Of a stretch of DNA of 64,000 nucleotides, positions 35,101-45,479 are shown one piece after another. The position numbers and the translations under genes were made by a program. Within the stretch, counting starts at the first letter, position 1. Every line of letters begins with the position of its first letter. The DNA is taken from positions 535,441 through 599,440 of the forward strand of contig RPFO01000256.1 of the NCBI GenBank assembly GCA_009746045.1. The letters are read 5' to 3'. Under the pieces are notes generated by a model that was given only the letters and a program-made list of their open reading frames with translations, made no database searches and was not told the origin of the DNA. The DNA is from Mesostigma viride. Lineage: Eukaryota; Streptophyta; Mesostigmatophyceae; Mesostigmatales; Mesostigmataceae.

Positions 35101-38100
35101 CCCGCCCCCCTGTGACATCCGCCAGCTGTTCAACCGCATGGACACGCTCAAGATCGAGGCCCACATGTCGGCCGATGCGATGGAGCCCATTGTCTTCTTC
35201 GTGGGCAAGAAGCGCTACGCCAAACAGCTGCACAAGGAGAGCAAGGACCTTGCGTGCTACGCAGTGGCCACCGACCCGCCGCGCGGGCGCAGGAACAAGT
35301 GGCCAGGGGACAGCCTGCAGATTCTGTCGGAGAGCCGCGAGCTGTGCGATGACCTCATCAGCGAGCAGCTGTTGGACCTGGTGCGTGTCTGCCGGGAAGT
35401 CGTGTGTCTAAATACTATAGGCCAGCTAGATGTGTGCGAGGGCCATGTCATGGGGCGCTGTGCGATGACCACATCAGCGAGCAGTTGATGGACCTGGTGG
35501 GTTGAGACTGGTGGTGAGTTGATGGACCTGGAGTGCTGAGAGGTTTGGTGGTGCAATAAGTAGATATAGACGCCAGCTGAAGATGTGCACGTGGGCCATG
35601 CCATGGGAGCTGTGAGATGACATCACCAGTGAGCAGTTGATGGACCTGGTGAGTGCTGCGTGCCCTGGTGTTGTTTGTTGCCAGTGGCCAACCATATATC
35701 TGGCTGTCCCCGTGATATATTGTGTGAACTATACTTCGCTGCGCTGTATTGTGCGACAACTATATTTCACTCACTGGGGCGTTCAGCGTGGTGGCGAGTG
35801 TTGCGTGCTGTTGTTTTGTTTCTCAAGCGGCCAACCAGTCGAACCAGAGATCTAAATAGGCCATGCAGCGATGTCTGTTTGTCCTCTTCTGTGTGGCCTA
35901 TCACACCGCACGCGTCTCATAAAAAATCTGGCTCCTACCATTCTTTTCAAGAGTACTCCTTGCACCAGTGTTTCTAGTAAGGGGGTTTGGTACGCGTCAG
36001 TCGGCTGACGCTCCGCCATTGGCGGCGGGTCGGACGGCTGACATGCCGCTGTTGGCGCCGCGTCGGATGGCTGACACGCGACCGTTGGCGGCACGTCAGC
36101 CCATATCAGTTAGGGGCAGGTCCCAGGGGCCCCCTATAGGGCGGAATCACCCTCAAGGACCCCTAAGGAGCAGAGTAACTGGGGAAGGGGGGGTTGGGGT
36201 AGTTAACTTGGGGGCAAGTGCAAGATGGGACAGGGACTGTCAGGGTGACGACTGACGAGACGCTTCAAGGGTGAAGGAGCGGGACAGGTATTACAAGATT
36301 GGATCTCGAACATGCTTCATTGTAAAGAAAACTGGCCTTATCAAGCTTTCAAAAACAAAACGAGAGAAAATTTTCATTTCACAATGTATAAATGCCACAG
36401 ATTCCTGAACGGGCATTCTAACATGACTTTCAAGTGGTTGTAACAAAAAAGCTTTATCGGTTACCCTAACTAAGGGCATGACGAAATGAGCTTGAAAAGT
36501 ACATGGTAAATGATTGGTACTTTATGCATCAAGCTCAATTGCAATAGCTAGCACGTCTGGATGCGCATAAAACAAGGCCTTTGCCACAAAGAACACAAAC
36601 TGTCTAGCCCCCATCGGCCCATCCATCGTTGTCAAGGTAGGTGCTGACTGCACCTCCCGGGGATTGTGCCTCTAGTCTCACAAGTGGTTGCCCTTTTCCT
36701 CTTGTTCCGCATCTCTCCAGCTCCTTGTCGCAGGGGTTACATCGACAAGATCGGGACTACTTGATCCTGCCCTGTCGGCGGTTTGTCTCATCAAATACGA
36801 CGGTATCGCCACAAATTTAAAACTTCTTAACAGTGCACCTCCTTTTGACGTCATGCCGCGCTCTTGTTGTGCGTAATCCTCGCCGACGATTCGAGAAACC
36901 AGGCAATGTAAGGCAAGAAAACGTGGCCTATACTTCCACTTCAGCTGGTGGGGTTTGACCAATGAAATTTACTTCCTACCGCCTCAGCGATACCTAAACC
37001 GATACAACGCCCCCCTTGCAAGAAAAACGCTCCTAGACTTCTGAACAAGCAGCTGCAATGGAAATGTGTCTAACGAAAGTTTAGGTCATCTTATGGAAAT
37101 GTATCTAACGAAAGTTTAGGTAATCTTATTGAAATGTATCGAACGAAAGTTTAGGTCATGGAAATGTATCTAGCGGAAGTTTAGGTCATCTTATGGAAAT
37201 GTATCTAACGAAAGTTTAGGTAATCTTATTGAAATGTATCGAACGAAAGTTTAGGTCATGGAAATGTATCTAACGAAAGTTTAGGTCATGGAAATGTATC
37301 TAACGGAAGTTTAGGTCATCTTGGCTTTCATGGAAGGTAATCCAGGTATGCGCTCGTTACTGTCGCTGCAAGGGCCATCGCCACCTCGTGGACTTCGCTG
37401 CTGGCTGCACGAAATATATGTTTTGTCTCTCGTCGGCAGGTTTTGGCAAGCACGTTCAGAAATTTTGCAGGCAGGGTCAACACAGCAACATAATTATATT
37501 TTGTTGGATACTCCCAGGTTCAGGCCCGGCGCGGCGAATAGACGTTGCGGCGGCGAACCTGCACTAGGACTTGCCTGACGCCCGAGGACTTGGTGGGCGT
37601 TAGACGACTGACGAACGCCCTACATTTACGCGTCAGTCGCCTGACACGCGGCCAAAATTTACGCGTCAGACGGCTGACGCACGGGGTAAAATTCCTGACG
37701 CGTCAGCGGCTGACGCCTGCGTCCCGTTACTAGAGGCACTGCCTTGCACCTTAAAATTGTTGTACCTATTGCCTTTGGCGAACTCTCGTCCCATTCCCAC
37801 AGCTGTTGGGCTGCTACCACAAAAAAAAAATCCTCATCATTATAGTCATGATATTTTTGCCTTCGTATCTGTGGCCCGACCCTGCGTCTCTCCCCACCCC
37901 TTCGCAGGTGTTTGGCTCAAAGCCATTCGAGAAGTTAGCCAAGTACTTCCTCTACCTGCACTTCACCGACCAAGGGCCCGAGCCAGAGAACCCCCGCCTG
38001 CTCCGGTTCGCGTTTCTGCTGCCGCCCGCGGACAAGATGGATGACATCAGCACGCTGGTCAAGATGGTGCCTCACTTCATCGAAACGATTGGCCGATATA

Positions 38101-38653
38101 AGTTGTCCGCGCCGGTGGGTGACGTGCTACATATAGTCCATATCGTTGCGCACTTATCATACATGGAATACCCTCGCGCACCAATGCCCTTCGCTCTCCC
38201 TCATTTATGACAACAACTCTATTGCGTGCGTCTGCTTTCTCATTATCATCGCCTACACATCGTACTCTTTTCTTGCATAGTCTCTTATTAATTAGAGTGT
38301 ATATTATTATCGTACACTTTTTCTTGCTCCCTCTTACCGGCTGTTCAATTTACGTTTAATGTAACGTTTTCCTCCTTTAAAAATTGAATATCCATGGTTC
38401 CTCCCATGCGGACCTCCTCCCCCAACAGGGGCGCAAGGCGGCCGAGGCTGCGCGTGCCAAAGTACAGCTCCAGGCGTTCAAGGAGCAGCACGCGGCGCGG
38501 CAGGAGGCCCTGCTCAAGAAGAAGGAGAAAAAGAGGGAGGAGGAGCTGGCAGCTGCGGCAAAGAGTCCCGAGGCGATGGCGCGCTATGAAGAGAAGCAGG
38601 CGGCGAAGCGGAGGAAGAGCATGCAGCCCAAGGTCAAGGTGCAGCGCATGTGA
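32114..38653 (+). CDS. CCDC47: CCDC47 homologue (PAT complex, DUF1682), five exons
   Basis: Exons 32114-32542, 32880-33206, 35126-35380, 37908-38114 and 38429-38653 are all phase 0 with good GT/AG sites and join to exactly 480 codons plus stop, against 483 residues in human CCDC47. An N-terminal signal peptide ([20 protein letters not shown]) is followed by an acidic lumenal segment ([23 protein letters not shown]). One membrane span lies near residues 153-169 ([17 protein letters not shown]). The cytosolic core reads [35 protein letters not shown] and [10 protein letters not shown]. The C-terminus is a basic helix ([24 protein letters not shown]). In animals CCDC47 pairs with Asterix as an ER intramembrane chaperone at the translocon; the same role is inferred here. 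The large introns hold a pyrimidine array, exon-end duplications and a transposon-like insert. The ATG at 32114 is the only one before the signal peptide. Confidence 0.93.
34310..34985. repeat. Long polypyrimidine array in CCDC47 intron 2
   Basis: About 670 bases almost entirely C/T on the coding strand, made of diverged ~23-bp units (CTTCCCTTCTCCCCTCTCCTCC). It ends some 140 bases before the exon 3 acceptor at 35125. The Ser/Leu/Pro readings through it are artefacts. Confidence 0.92.
35396..35660 (+). repeat. Two degenerate copies of an exon 3' end with donor
   Basis: The last ~45 bases of exon 3 (GCTGTGCGATGACCTCATCA ... GACCTG|GT) recur at about 35458-35502 and 35607-35655. Each is preceded by a shared GCCAGCT(A/G)(A)GATGTG leader and still ends in a usable donor (GACCTG|GTGGGT and GACCTG|GTGAGT). 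They lie in intron 3, right after the true donor. Confidence 0.8.
35974..37733. mobile_element. Putative non-autonomous DNA transposon in CCDC47 intron 3
   Basis: The left end reads CTAG|TAAGGGGGTTTGG followed by CGCGTCAGTCGGCTGACGC. The right end, reverse-complemented, reads CTAG|TAACGGGACGCAGG followed by CGTCAGCCGCTGACGC. The imperfect terminal inverted repeats are about 35 bp, with subterminal CGTCAG-CTGACG palindromes at both ends (35989-36110 and 37560-37720). A CTAG direct repeat (35974-35977, 37730-37733) is the candidate target duplication. The 1.75-kb interior has a tandem repeat but no transposase-like frame. Confidence 0.6.
37057..37322. repeat. 29-35-bp tandem repeat, eight copies
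   Basis: Units of GGAAATGTATCTAACGAAAG + TTTAGGTCAT(CTTA), with higher-order order long-long-short repeated. Inside the putative DNA transposon. Confidence 0.92.
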
Positions 38654-39769
38654 GGGGGGTTGGATAATGGAAGAGGCTGTGGGGCTAAAGGACGCGATGG
38701 TGATGGAGGAGGCAGCAGGCGTGAGTGGGGGGATGGAGGACGCTGCGTGCCTGATGTGGAGGACGCTGCCTGATGTGGAGTGATGTGGAGGACGCAGCAG
38801 GACGTGACGGGGGTGCAGGGGGGATGAACCCTGGCGGTGGTCCATGACGCCCAAGCCATAGGCCGGAGCGGTGGTGGGGCATAAACTCTTCAAAACAGGG
38901 GGTGGGCCTCGCAAAGTATCGAATGCGGTAATGGATCACCCGCGGTGGATGACCTGTGGTGGATGGAAGGCCTGCACTCACTTGGTCCAAGTGAGGCAAA
39001 CTGGGTGTTAACGACGGCCCAGGGTGGGAGGCCAAGGGTGTCGGTTCGGCCCGTGGGCGGCTGGGACGATCGAGGGGGCGCGAGGATGAAGGTTGCAGCC
39101 AGCCGCGTGTATGGGGACACATCCACATGTGAGGGAAGCATGGGCACAGTTTTGATTCCGAAACCCACCACCTCCCCGCGCACCGCATACCTTCACAAGC
39201 GGAACCCCCGAGCTTGTCACGTTTTCAGACCCGCTGCCGCAACTCAATGCACCCACAGAGTTGTGGGTGTGAGGGCAACAAGATGATCACCGGTTTAAGG
39301 TTGGTGATAAGTTCCGGTCCACCCGTGGAAGCCGTGGTGCAATGGGGAAGAGCTCCTGTCGGGAAGGGGCCGGATTCCATGGTACATGAAAGCTTCCTTG
39401 ACTATGGCTAGGCTCCACGCAGATTACCCCCCTGTTGAGAGGAGTCGGCTTTGTCAGGATTCTTAGGACCGACGCTCCCCGAGGGGGAGCCCCTCATTAT
39501 ATATAGTTCGTGTGCAGTTCTTGGACGTTTGGAAACATTGCATGGCTAACGTAATGACTGACTAGCTAGACCTTTTCAGTGGTTTTTCATTTGCAGGTAT
39601 TTCCTCGTAAATGGTGGGAGAGCGATCGCAGCAATGGTGCTCACCACTAGACACTCCCGGCCAGTTAGGCTCGAAACACACGCCCTGATCAAGCAAGCTG
39701 TTTCCGGCCCCACCATCTAGGTCATCTAGTCGCTCTACGCGTCAGCCAGCCATAATTTCAATGCACAAG
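38654..39769. other. No recognisable gene
   Basis: The first ~200 bases are GGAGGACGCTG/GATGTGGAG-type short repeats (3' UTR of the CCDC47-like gene). A stable hairpin (GCTCCCCGAGGGGGAGC) followed by TATATATAG lies at about 39473-39503. Nothing else was recognised. Confidence 0.4.
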
Positions 39770-40845
39770 GCTACACATTTCCATCTCCATTCATATCTCC
39801 ATGCGTCCAGGCATAGTTGTCTCACTTCATATTCATCATCCTGAAGGACTCGAAAACGCGGACAAGATAACGGCAGGCTCGAGCTACCATGGTCCGGATT
39901 CTCCCGATTTCTGGCCTGCGCTGGTTGTCTCCTTGGTATGTAGTACATCATCTTAGAGTTTGCCCACTACTAGCTACGTTCCACGAGGGTGACCCCTATG
40001 CATGAGAGTGGGGTCAGCTTGCTTGGGCGTCAACGTCGTGGTTGAGATAGGATGCAGTGTGTGGCCATTAGGAGCAGGGGGTATTGCGGAATGCATGGAA
40101 TGCCACTGGCATGCGAGTGGATGCGAGCTCGTGGCAACGGGGGGTGGGCCGGGGCAACTGAGGCTTGCACAAGATTCCTTTAGCGAACAATTAAAGGGGT
40201 GGCGGGGTTGGGGGGGGGGGGGGGCGGGCTGAACTGGCGTGGTTGAGGGGGGAGTTGGGAAGTAGTTACCGTGTGCGGGCGTGTAGGCTTGTTCTATATC
40301 ATGCACCTGACATGACACGGCAGCGTCTCGTCTATGTCTTTATAGATTTGTTGGAGCTTTGGTTTTCAAGACTATACTTGCCTCTGCTGTCGGGGGTCTG
40401 ATGCCATCAGCAGCTCTTTTTCTCAAGCTAGTTAGGTTTGGTCATTATCAAAGAGACAACCAGCGCAGGCTAGAAATCTGGAAGAATCCGGGCCATTGCA
40501 GCTCAAGCCTGCTGTTATCTCAGTTATGATGGGTCGATGCTGCTTTTGTGGTGATATTGGGCTTGATGTTTTGGAAAGAACGAGCAGAAGGCTGCAGCAA
40601 AGCTTTCGAGGTCCAGTTGCCCTGTCATGGGAATGATGGGAAGGCTGACTGAGATAGTAAAATCATGATAGCGTCAGAAGTGTGTACATGTGACATTTCC
40701 ATCTCCATTCATATTCATCCTGATCCTGAACGTTCGACTCGAACCCACGGAAAAGCAATGCGATGATAACGGCAGGCTCGAGCTACCATGGTCCGGATTC
40801 TCCCGATTTCTGGATATTGCGCTGGTTGTCTCCTTAATTGACATT
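39770..40845. repeat. Cluster of dispersed repeat with 60-bp core motif
   Basis: Direct copies at about 39773-39945 and 40690-40845 share CATTTCCATCTCCATTCATAT, ATAACGGCAGGCTCGAGC and the 60-bp core CCATGGTCCGGATTCTCCCG...GGTTGTCTCCTT. An inverted copy of the core lies at 40449-40510. The sequence between them shows no gene. Confidence 0.7.
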
Positions 40846-40960
40846 ATCTATATTATATGCCTGGACAACACCATGCACCCTCTTTGAGGGCTGAGCATAT
40901 GTGCAGAGACTGTGGCTCGATTGCCTGGCCATCGAGGCCCGAGTGGTGGGGCCGTCGAGG

Positions 40961-41170
40961 TCAGCAACGGTCCATGGCAGGCTTACCTAGCTTTCTAGGA
41001 ATGTCCTTGGGGCCAGGCCAGGTCAGGATGTGCCGCCCTGGTTGGCCAAGCCGCTGGGGGCCGGCCAGACCAAGGGCGGTGTCGACCTGGCTGGTGTGAG
41101 CAAGATGTCCTACAAATGCTATCCTACGCTGCCTAATCTCGTCCGAAATGCGGGCCATACCCTGATACAA
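40961..41170 (-). pseudogene. LINE RT C-terminal fragment
   Basis: A 69-codon frame reads ISDEIRQRRIAFVGHLAHTS, QVDTALG and GQPGRHILTWPGP. This parallels IKQRRLQLVVGHLARTNQVD, LG, PGRHLLSHV in the RT copy at 16580-17844. It ends next to the (TTAA)n run at 41185. Confidence 0.65.
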
Positions 41171-41184
41171 AGACTCTAATGACC

Positions 41185-41919
41185 TATTAATTAATTAATT
41201 AATTAATTAATTAATTAAACTCGTGCTCCCGTTGGGGAGTCACGGAGCACCGAAGTGCCTGTAATCCCTGTGTGTGCACTACAGGAGAAAGGGCAGAGAC
41301 CCCCAGTCTCCTTCATGCCAAAGGCATGCCACAGCTGCATTCGGGCGCGCTAGCTAAACGGACACGCTAACGATCCGGCAAACTGTGGGTGCAATAAGAC
41401 CCATGTAAGCGTAGCATAACAAGTATAGCGTGGGCAAGTAATCTGAACATAGCCAGGGCGTAGCATGGCTGTACTAGGACTAGGCTAAGACTATGGCTGG
41501 TTGTGTACCGTGCGTTGGCGGCACGTGACTAGGTATGTTGGCACAGCTAGGCAAACATTCGATCTAGGCATGGCTGCCTTAGCGGCAGTGACTCCAATGG
41601 TTACAAGCTAGGGCTATTGCTATTCTAGCCCGCTGGGGGCGTCCACATCTCAGATTGTGGTTGATCATCAGGTCCCCGCCCCTCCAGTATACACCTTGGG
41701 CTTCTGGGGGTCCTGCAGCTTATGGCGGAGGTATTCCGGCCACAGGTCGCGTCGCTGCTGTTGCTGAGCTGGGGTCAGGTCATCATCCAGCGTCCAGGTG
41801 AGGTCGTGCAACCTCTTGCGACGAGAGAGGAACCGCTGCTTATCCTCAGGGGAGGGGAAGGTCAGAGCAGGACTGGTGGGGGAGCCGCCTTGTCCCGTGA
41901 GTGGGGAAGGCGGTGGCAC
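41185..41919 (-). mobile_element. LINE family A 3' end
   Basis: The coding tail at 41919-41668 reads DDDLTPAQQQQRRDLWPEYL and ends KVYTGGAGT-stop. A ~430-bp 3' UTR follows, then the terminal hairpin (41219-41250) and (TTAA)n (41186-41218). It matches 51060-51656 nearly base for base in the opposite orientation. Confidence 0.75.
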
Positions 41920-42350
41920 CCACGCAGTTCTACCTCACCCATTACAATTCGTTTAACTGGCCTCCCCCGTCGGCTGGTCCGAAAAATGCCCGGCGACCTT
42001 GGTCGTGCGGACCCTAAGTGTAGCGGTACGGCCAAGTCGCTGTGGTTAGTCAGTCAGTCAGTTCTGACCCACGCAAAACTCGAGGTTTTCGGTTTCGTGT
42101 CGGCATTCGCGTGGGACGGAACGACGGTTACTCCTCTTGATTCTGCTCGGGCCGAGAACAAAAGTTTCAATGAATAGCCAAGGAATAGCACCAAAGAAAG
42201 TTCCCACCGTCCACAAAGGAAACGTTACGGGGCGCCACAATTGTGGTTGCAGCCGTTGAGGTCAAATTTACGTGCGCACCGTGCCCAAAACAACGTTGCA
42301 AGCTAGCGGTAAATACTCTCTTACTCTATTATTTCCATCTGTTTTCAGCC

Positions 42351-42905
42351 ATGTCGGGTCGTAATCACCCGGATACGACTTTTAGAAGCCACATCCCACC
42401 CCCGCCCAAAGACCAGCGGCAGTTGCCCGTTAATCGCAAGGTAAAAGACTCCAGCAGCCTTTTGCCGACTGAGAAAATGTGGTTTCCGGGGAGCCGGGCA
42501 GCGAAGCTTGAACGGAGTAACCCGGGCTCGGTAATGTTTAATCACACGACATCTATCGTCCCTGGGTGCGTCGTTCAGCTTCGCAACGAGCTTGCCCCTA
42601 GTCAGCCTTTTTTCCTAGAAGTTGCGAAGATAGTGCCCGCGGACGCGATTCTAGATCCGTCGTCTGGAGCAGCGGCCAATATCGACCCCACAGACAGGTG
42701 GGTGCTCGTCGGCTATTGGGTATACCGTGACAAGGAGCTTCCTCACGAGGTAGCTACCTTGTTGCGGTGGCCGGAGACCACCATAACCCTGGTGGCTAGC
42801 GACCACAAGGCAGCGGTCCCCATCACGTCGGTGACGGACGTGGTGTCCGTGCTCCCGTTCTGGGAAGTCGGCCGGGACGAGCTCTTCGCCGACTACGCGA
42901 TTGAG
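42351..42905 (+). CDS. Exon of a BAH-like domain protein
   Basis: ATG at 42351, just after a 5' intron-like CTGTTTTCAG. The clean 185-codon exon ends at a consensus donor (ATTGAG|GTATGT). The protein starts MSGRNHPDTTF, then a Pro/Lys linker, then a globular part: IVPGCVVQLRNELAPSQPFF, LEVAKIVPADA, WVLVGYWVYRDKELPHEV, LVASDHKAAVPITSVTDVV. The pattern (V-x-K-I, a W-V-Y-R/ELP strand-turn, S/D-H-xx-x-V-P-I) resembles a BAH domain, a reader module in chromatin proteins; this is family resemblance only. No 3' exon was found: LINE debris (43005-43560) and a 1.5-kb microsatellite follow, so it may be a truncated gene. Confidence 0.55.
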
Positions 42906-43004
42906 GTATGTGAAACTTGCGTGATGCCTTGAGTATGTGCGGCGTTTCAGTCCCATGCTCTGATTTGTACAATATTGGATGTTTTTTCGGATTGGTGGCG
43001 AGTT

Positions 43005-43560
43005 ATGGCCGACCTACCTTCAGCTCCGGCAGAGCGCAGGGGGGAAGCTGGTATGCTGGAGGGGTGCGGTCATCCACGTTGTTTGCAAGCCCTGGCAAGC
43101 CCCTCCTGCCACCTCAGTCTAGGGAATATATAACAGTAGTGTAGATTACTCAGGCTTAGCCTAGCATGTGGCCCTCGCGCATGTGCGCCCATAATGGCCC
43201 CCATGGATGATGCCTTCAGAATTTAGCCAAGCCATGCCTATAATGGGACCTCCCATGGATGTTGCATTGAGAATTTAGCCATGCTATGCCTATGCAGAGA
43301 GACGCTCTCTGTTGAGAAGCCATGCCCTAGCTCTTGTATAGCCATGATGATCTTCCCCCCCATGCCCGGCACCCCTTAGTTGGGTTGAGCTCCGAGACAA
43401 CATGGTGGTGCAGGTGCCCTTGGTGCACCTAGAGCAAGTGTCGCTTACATTCCCACCCTTGCAGGAAGTAGCCCAGAATGTATTAAAAGCCATATGCACC
43501 TTCTCAGGGATATGTGCTGCATGTACTCCAACGGAGTTATGTTCCTAATTAATTAATTGA
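43005..43560 (+). mobile_element. LINE family B 3' end
   Basis: Same order as 15470-16080: TATGGCCGACCTACCTTCAG + CTCCGGCAGAGCGC, a broken YWRGG-like block, CAGTCTAGGGAA, the GTGGTGCAGGTGCCC tail, GTATTAAAAGCCATATGC, CTCCAACGGAGTTATG and (TTAA)n at 43545-43560. Confidence 0.75.
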
Positions 43561-43823
43561 TTACGGATAATGATGGCTAAGTTTTGCGATATTAATGGCA
43601 TCCCGTCATTATTGATCTTGGAATGATGGCTACTCCGCCGCTTCAAATGCTAGCCCTTCCTTGCATCTTGTACTTGCGTTATTGTCTTTACCGCATTTTT
43701 CAAACCCGGTTGCCGTGCCATGGTTTCAGCATTACTAATTATTTCTATGGTGTCAGGTAAGCTCCACAATGTCATGGCATTCTCCTTGAGCGTGCCACGT
43801 GCCTACACCCTTGCGTGCGTGAT

Positions 43824-45322
43824 ATGGATGGATGGATGGAGGGATGGAGGGAGGGAGGGAGGGAGGAGGGAGGGAGGGAGGGAGGGAGGGAGGGAGGGAG
43901 GGAGGGAGGGAGGGAGGGAGGGAGGGAGGGAGGGAGGGAGGGAGGGAGGGAGGGAGGGAGGGAGGAGGGAGGGAGGGAGGGAGGGAGGGAGGGAGGGAGG
44001 GGATGGGGGAGGGATGGAGGGAGGGATGGATGGAGGGATGGATGGAGGGATGGATGGAGGGATGGATGGAGGGAGGGATGGAGGGAGGGATAGAGGGATG
44101 GAGGGATGGAGGGATGGTTGGATGGAGGGATGGAGGGATGGAGGGATGGAGGGATGGATGGAGGGATGGAGGGATGGATGGAGGGATGGAGGGAGGGATG
44201 GAGGGATGGATGGAGGGATGGATGGAGGGATGGAGGGATGGATGGAGGGATGGATGGAGGGATGGAGGGATGGAGGGACGGAGGGATGGTTGGATGGAGG
44301 GTTGGAGGGATGGAGGGATGGAGGGATGGAGGGATGGATGGAGGGATGGAGGGATGGAGGGATGGAGGGATGGAGGGATGGAGGGATGGAGGAATGGAGG
44401 GATGGAGGGATGGAGGGATGGAGGGATGGAGGGATGGAGGGATGGAGGGATGGAGGGATGGAGGGATGGATGGAGGGATGGATAGAGGGATGGATAGAGG
44501 GATGGATAGAGGGATGGATGGAGGGATGGAGGGATGGAGGGATGGAGGGATGGAGGGATGGAGGGAGGGAGGGGGGATGGATGGAGGGAGGGAGGGAGGG
44601 AGGGAGGGAGGGAGGGAGGGAGGGAGGGAGGGAGGGAGGGAGGGAGGGAGGGAGGGAGGGAGGGAGGAGGGATGGAGGGAGGGAGGGATGGAGGGAGGGA
44701 GGGATGGAGGGATGGAGGGATGGAGGGACGGAGGGATGGTTGGATGGAGGGTTGGAGGGATGGAGGGATGGAGGGATGGAGGGATGGAGGGATGGAGGGA
44801 TGGAGGGATGGATGGAGGGATGGATGGAGGGATGGATGGAGGGATGGATGGAGGGATGGATGGAGGGATGGATGGAGGGAGGGATGGAGGGAGGGATGGA
44901 GGGAGGGATAGAGGGATGGAGGGATGGAGGGATGGAGGGATGGAGGGAGGAGGGATAGAGGATGGAGGGATGGAGGGAGGAGGGATGGAGGGATGGAGGG
45001 ATGGAGGGATGGAGGGATGGAGGGATGGAGGGATGGAGGGATGGAGGGAGGGAGGATGGAGAGGAGGGAGGGAGGGAGGAGGGAGGGAGGGAGGAGGGAG
45101 GGAGGGAGGAGGGAGGAGGGAGGGAGGGAGGGAGGGAGGGAGGGAGGGAGGAAGGAGGGAGGGAGGGAGGAGGGAGGGAGGGAGGGAGGAGGGAGGGAGG
45201 GAGGGAGGGAGGGAGGGAGGGAGGGATGGATGGAGGGATGGATGGAGGGATGGAGGGAGTGAGAGAGGGAGGGAGTGAGGGATGGATGGATGGATGGAGG
45301 GAGGGAGGGAGGGAGGGATGAT
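43824..45322. repeat. 1.5-kb GGAT/GGGA compound microsatellite
   Basis: Purine-rich on the + strand, in blocks: GGGA (43850-44010), GGAT/GGGAT mosaics (44010-44570), GGGA (44585-44665), GGGAT mosaics to 45055, then GGGA with GGA slips to 45230. Internal higher-order duplications are clear (44270-44340 versus 44700-44780, both with GGGACGGAGGGATGGTTGG). It lies between two convergent genes. Confidence 0.95.
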
Positions 45323-45479
45323 GTGTAATCGGTTACCATGATTAGTTGCCATCTATGGGGTGAGTGGCCGTGTGAAGAGCGACGGAACTTATGGAAGGCT
45401 GCCCGGGTCCGGAAGCTAAGGGGGGCGGGTGGTGGTGGGCGTGGGGGGTTGGGGCATTTGAAACGAGAAATACCGTACC

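Noticed and set aside
34240..35411. 291-380-codon Ser/Leu/Pro frames and Arg/Glu/Gly frames on the other strand
   Set aside because: Readings of the polypyrimidine intron array; they merge by chance with CCDC47 exon 3.
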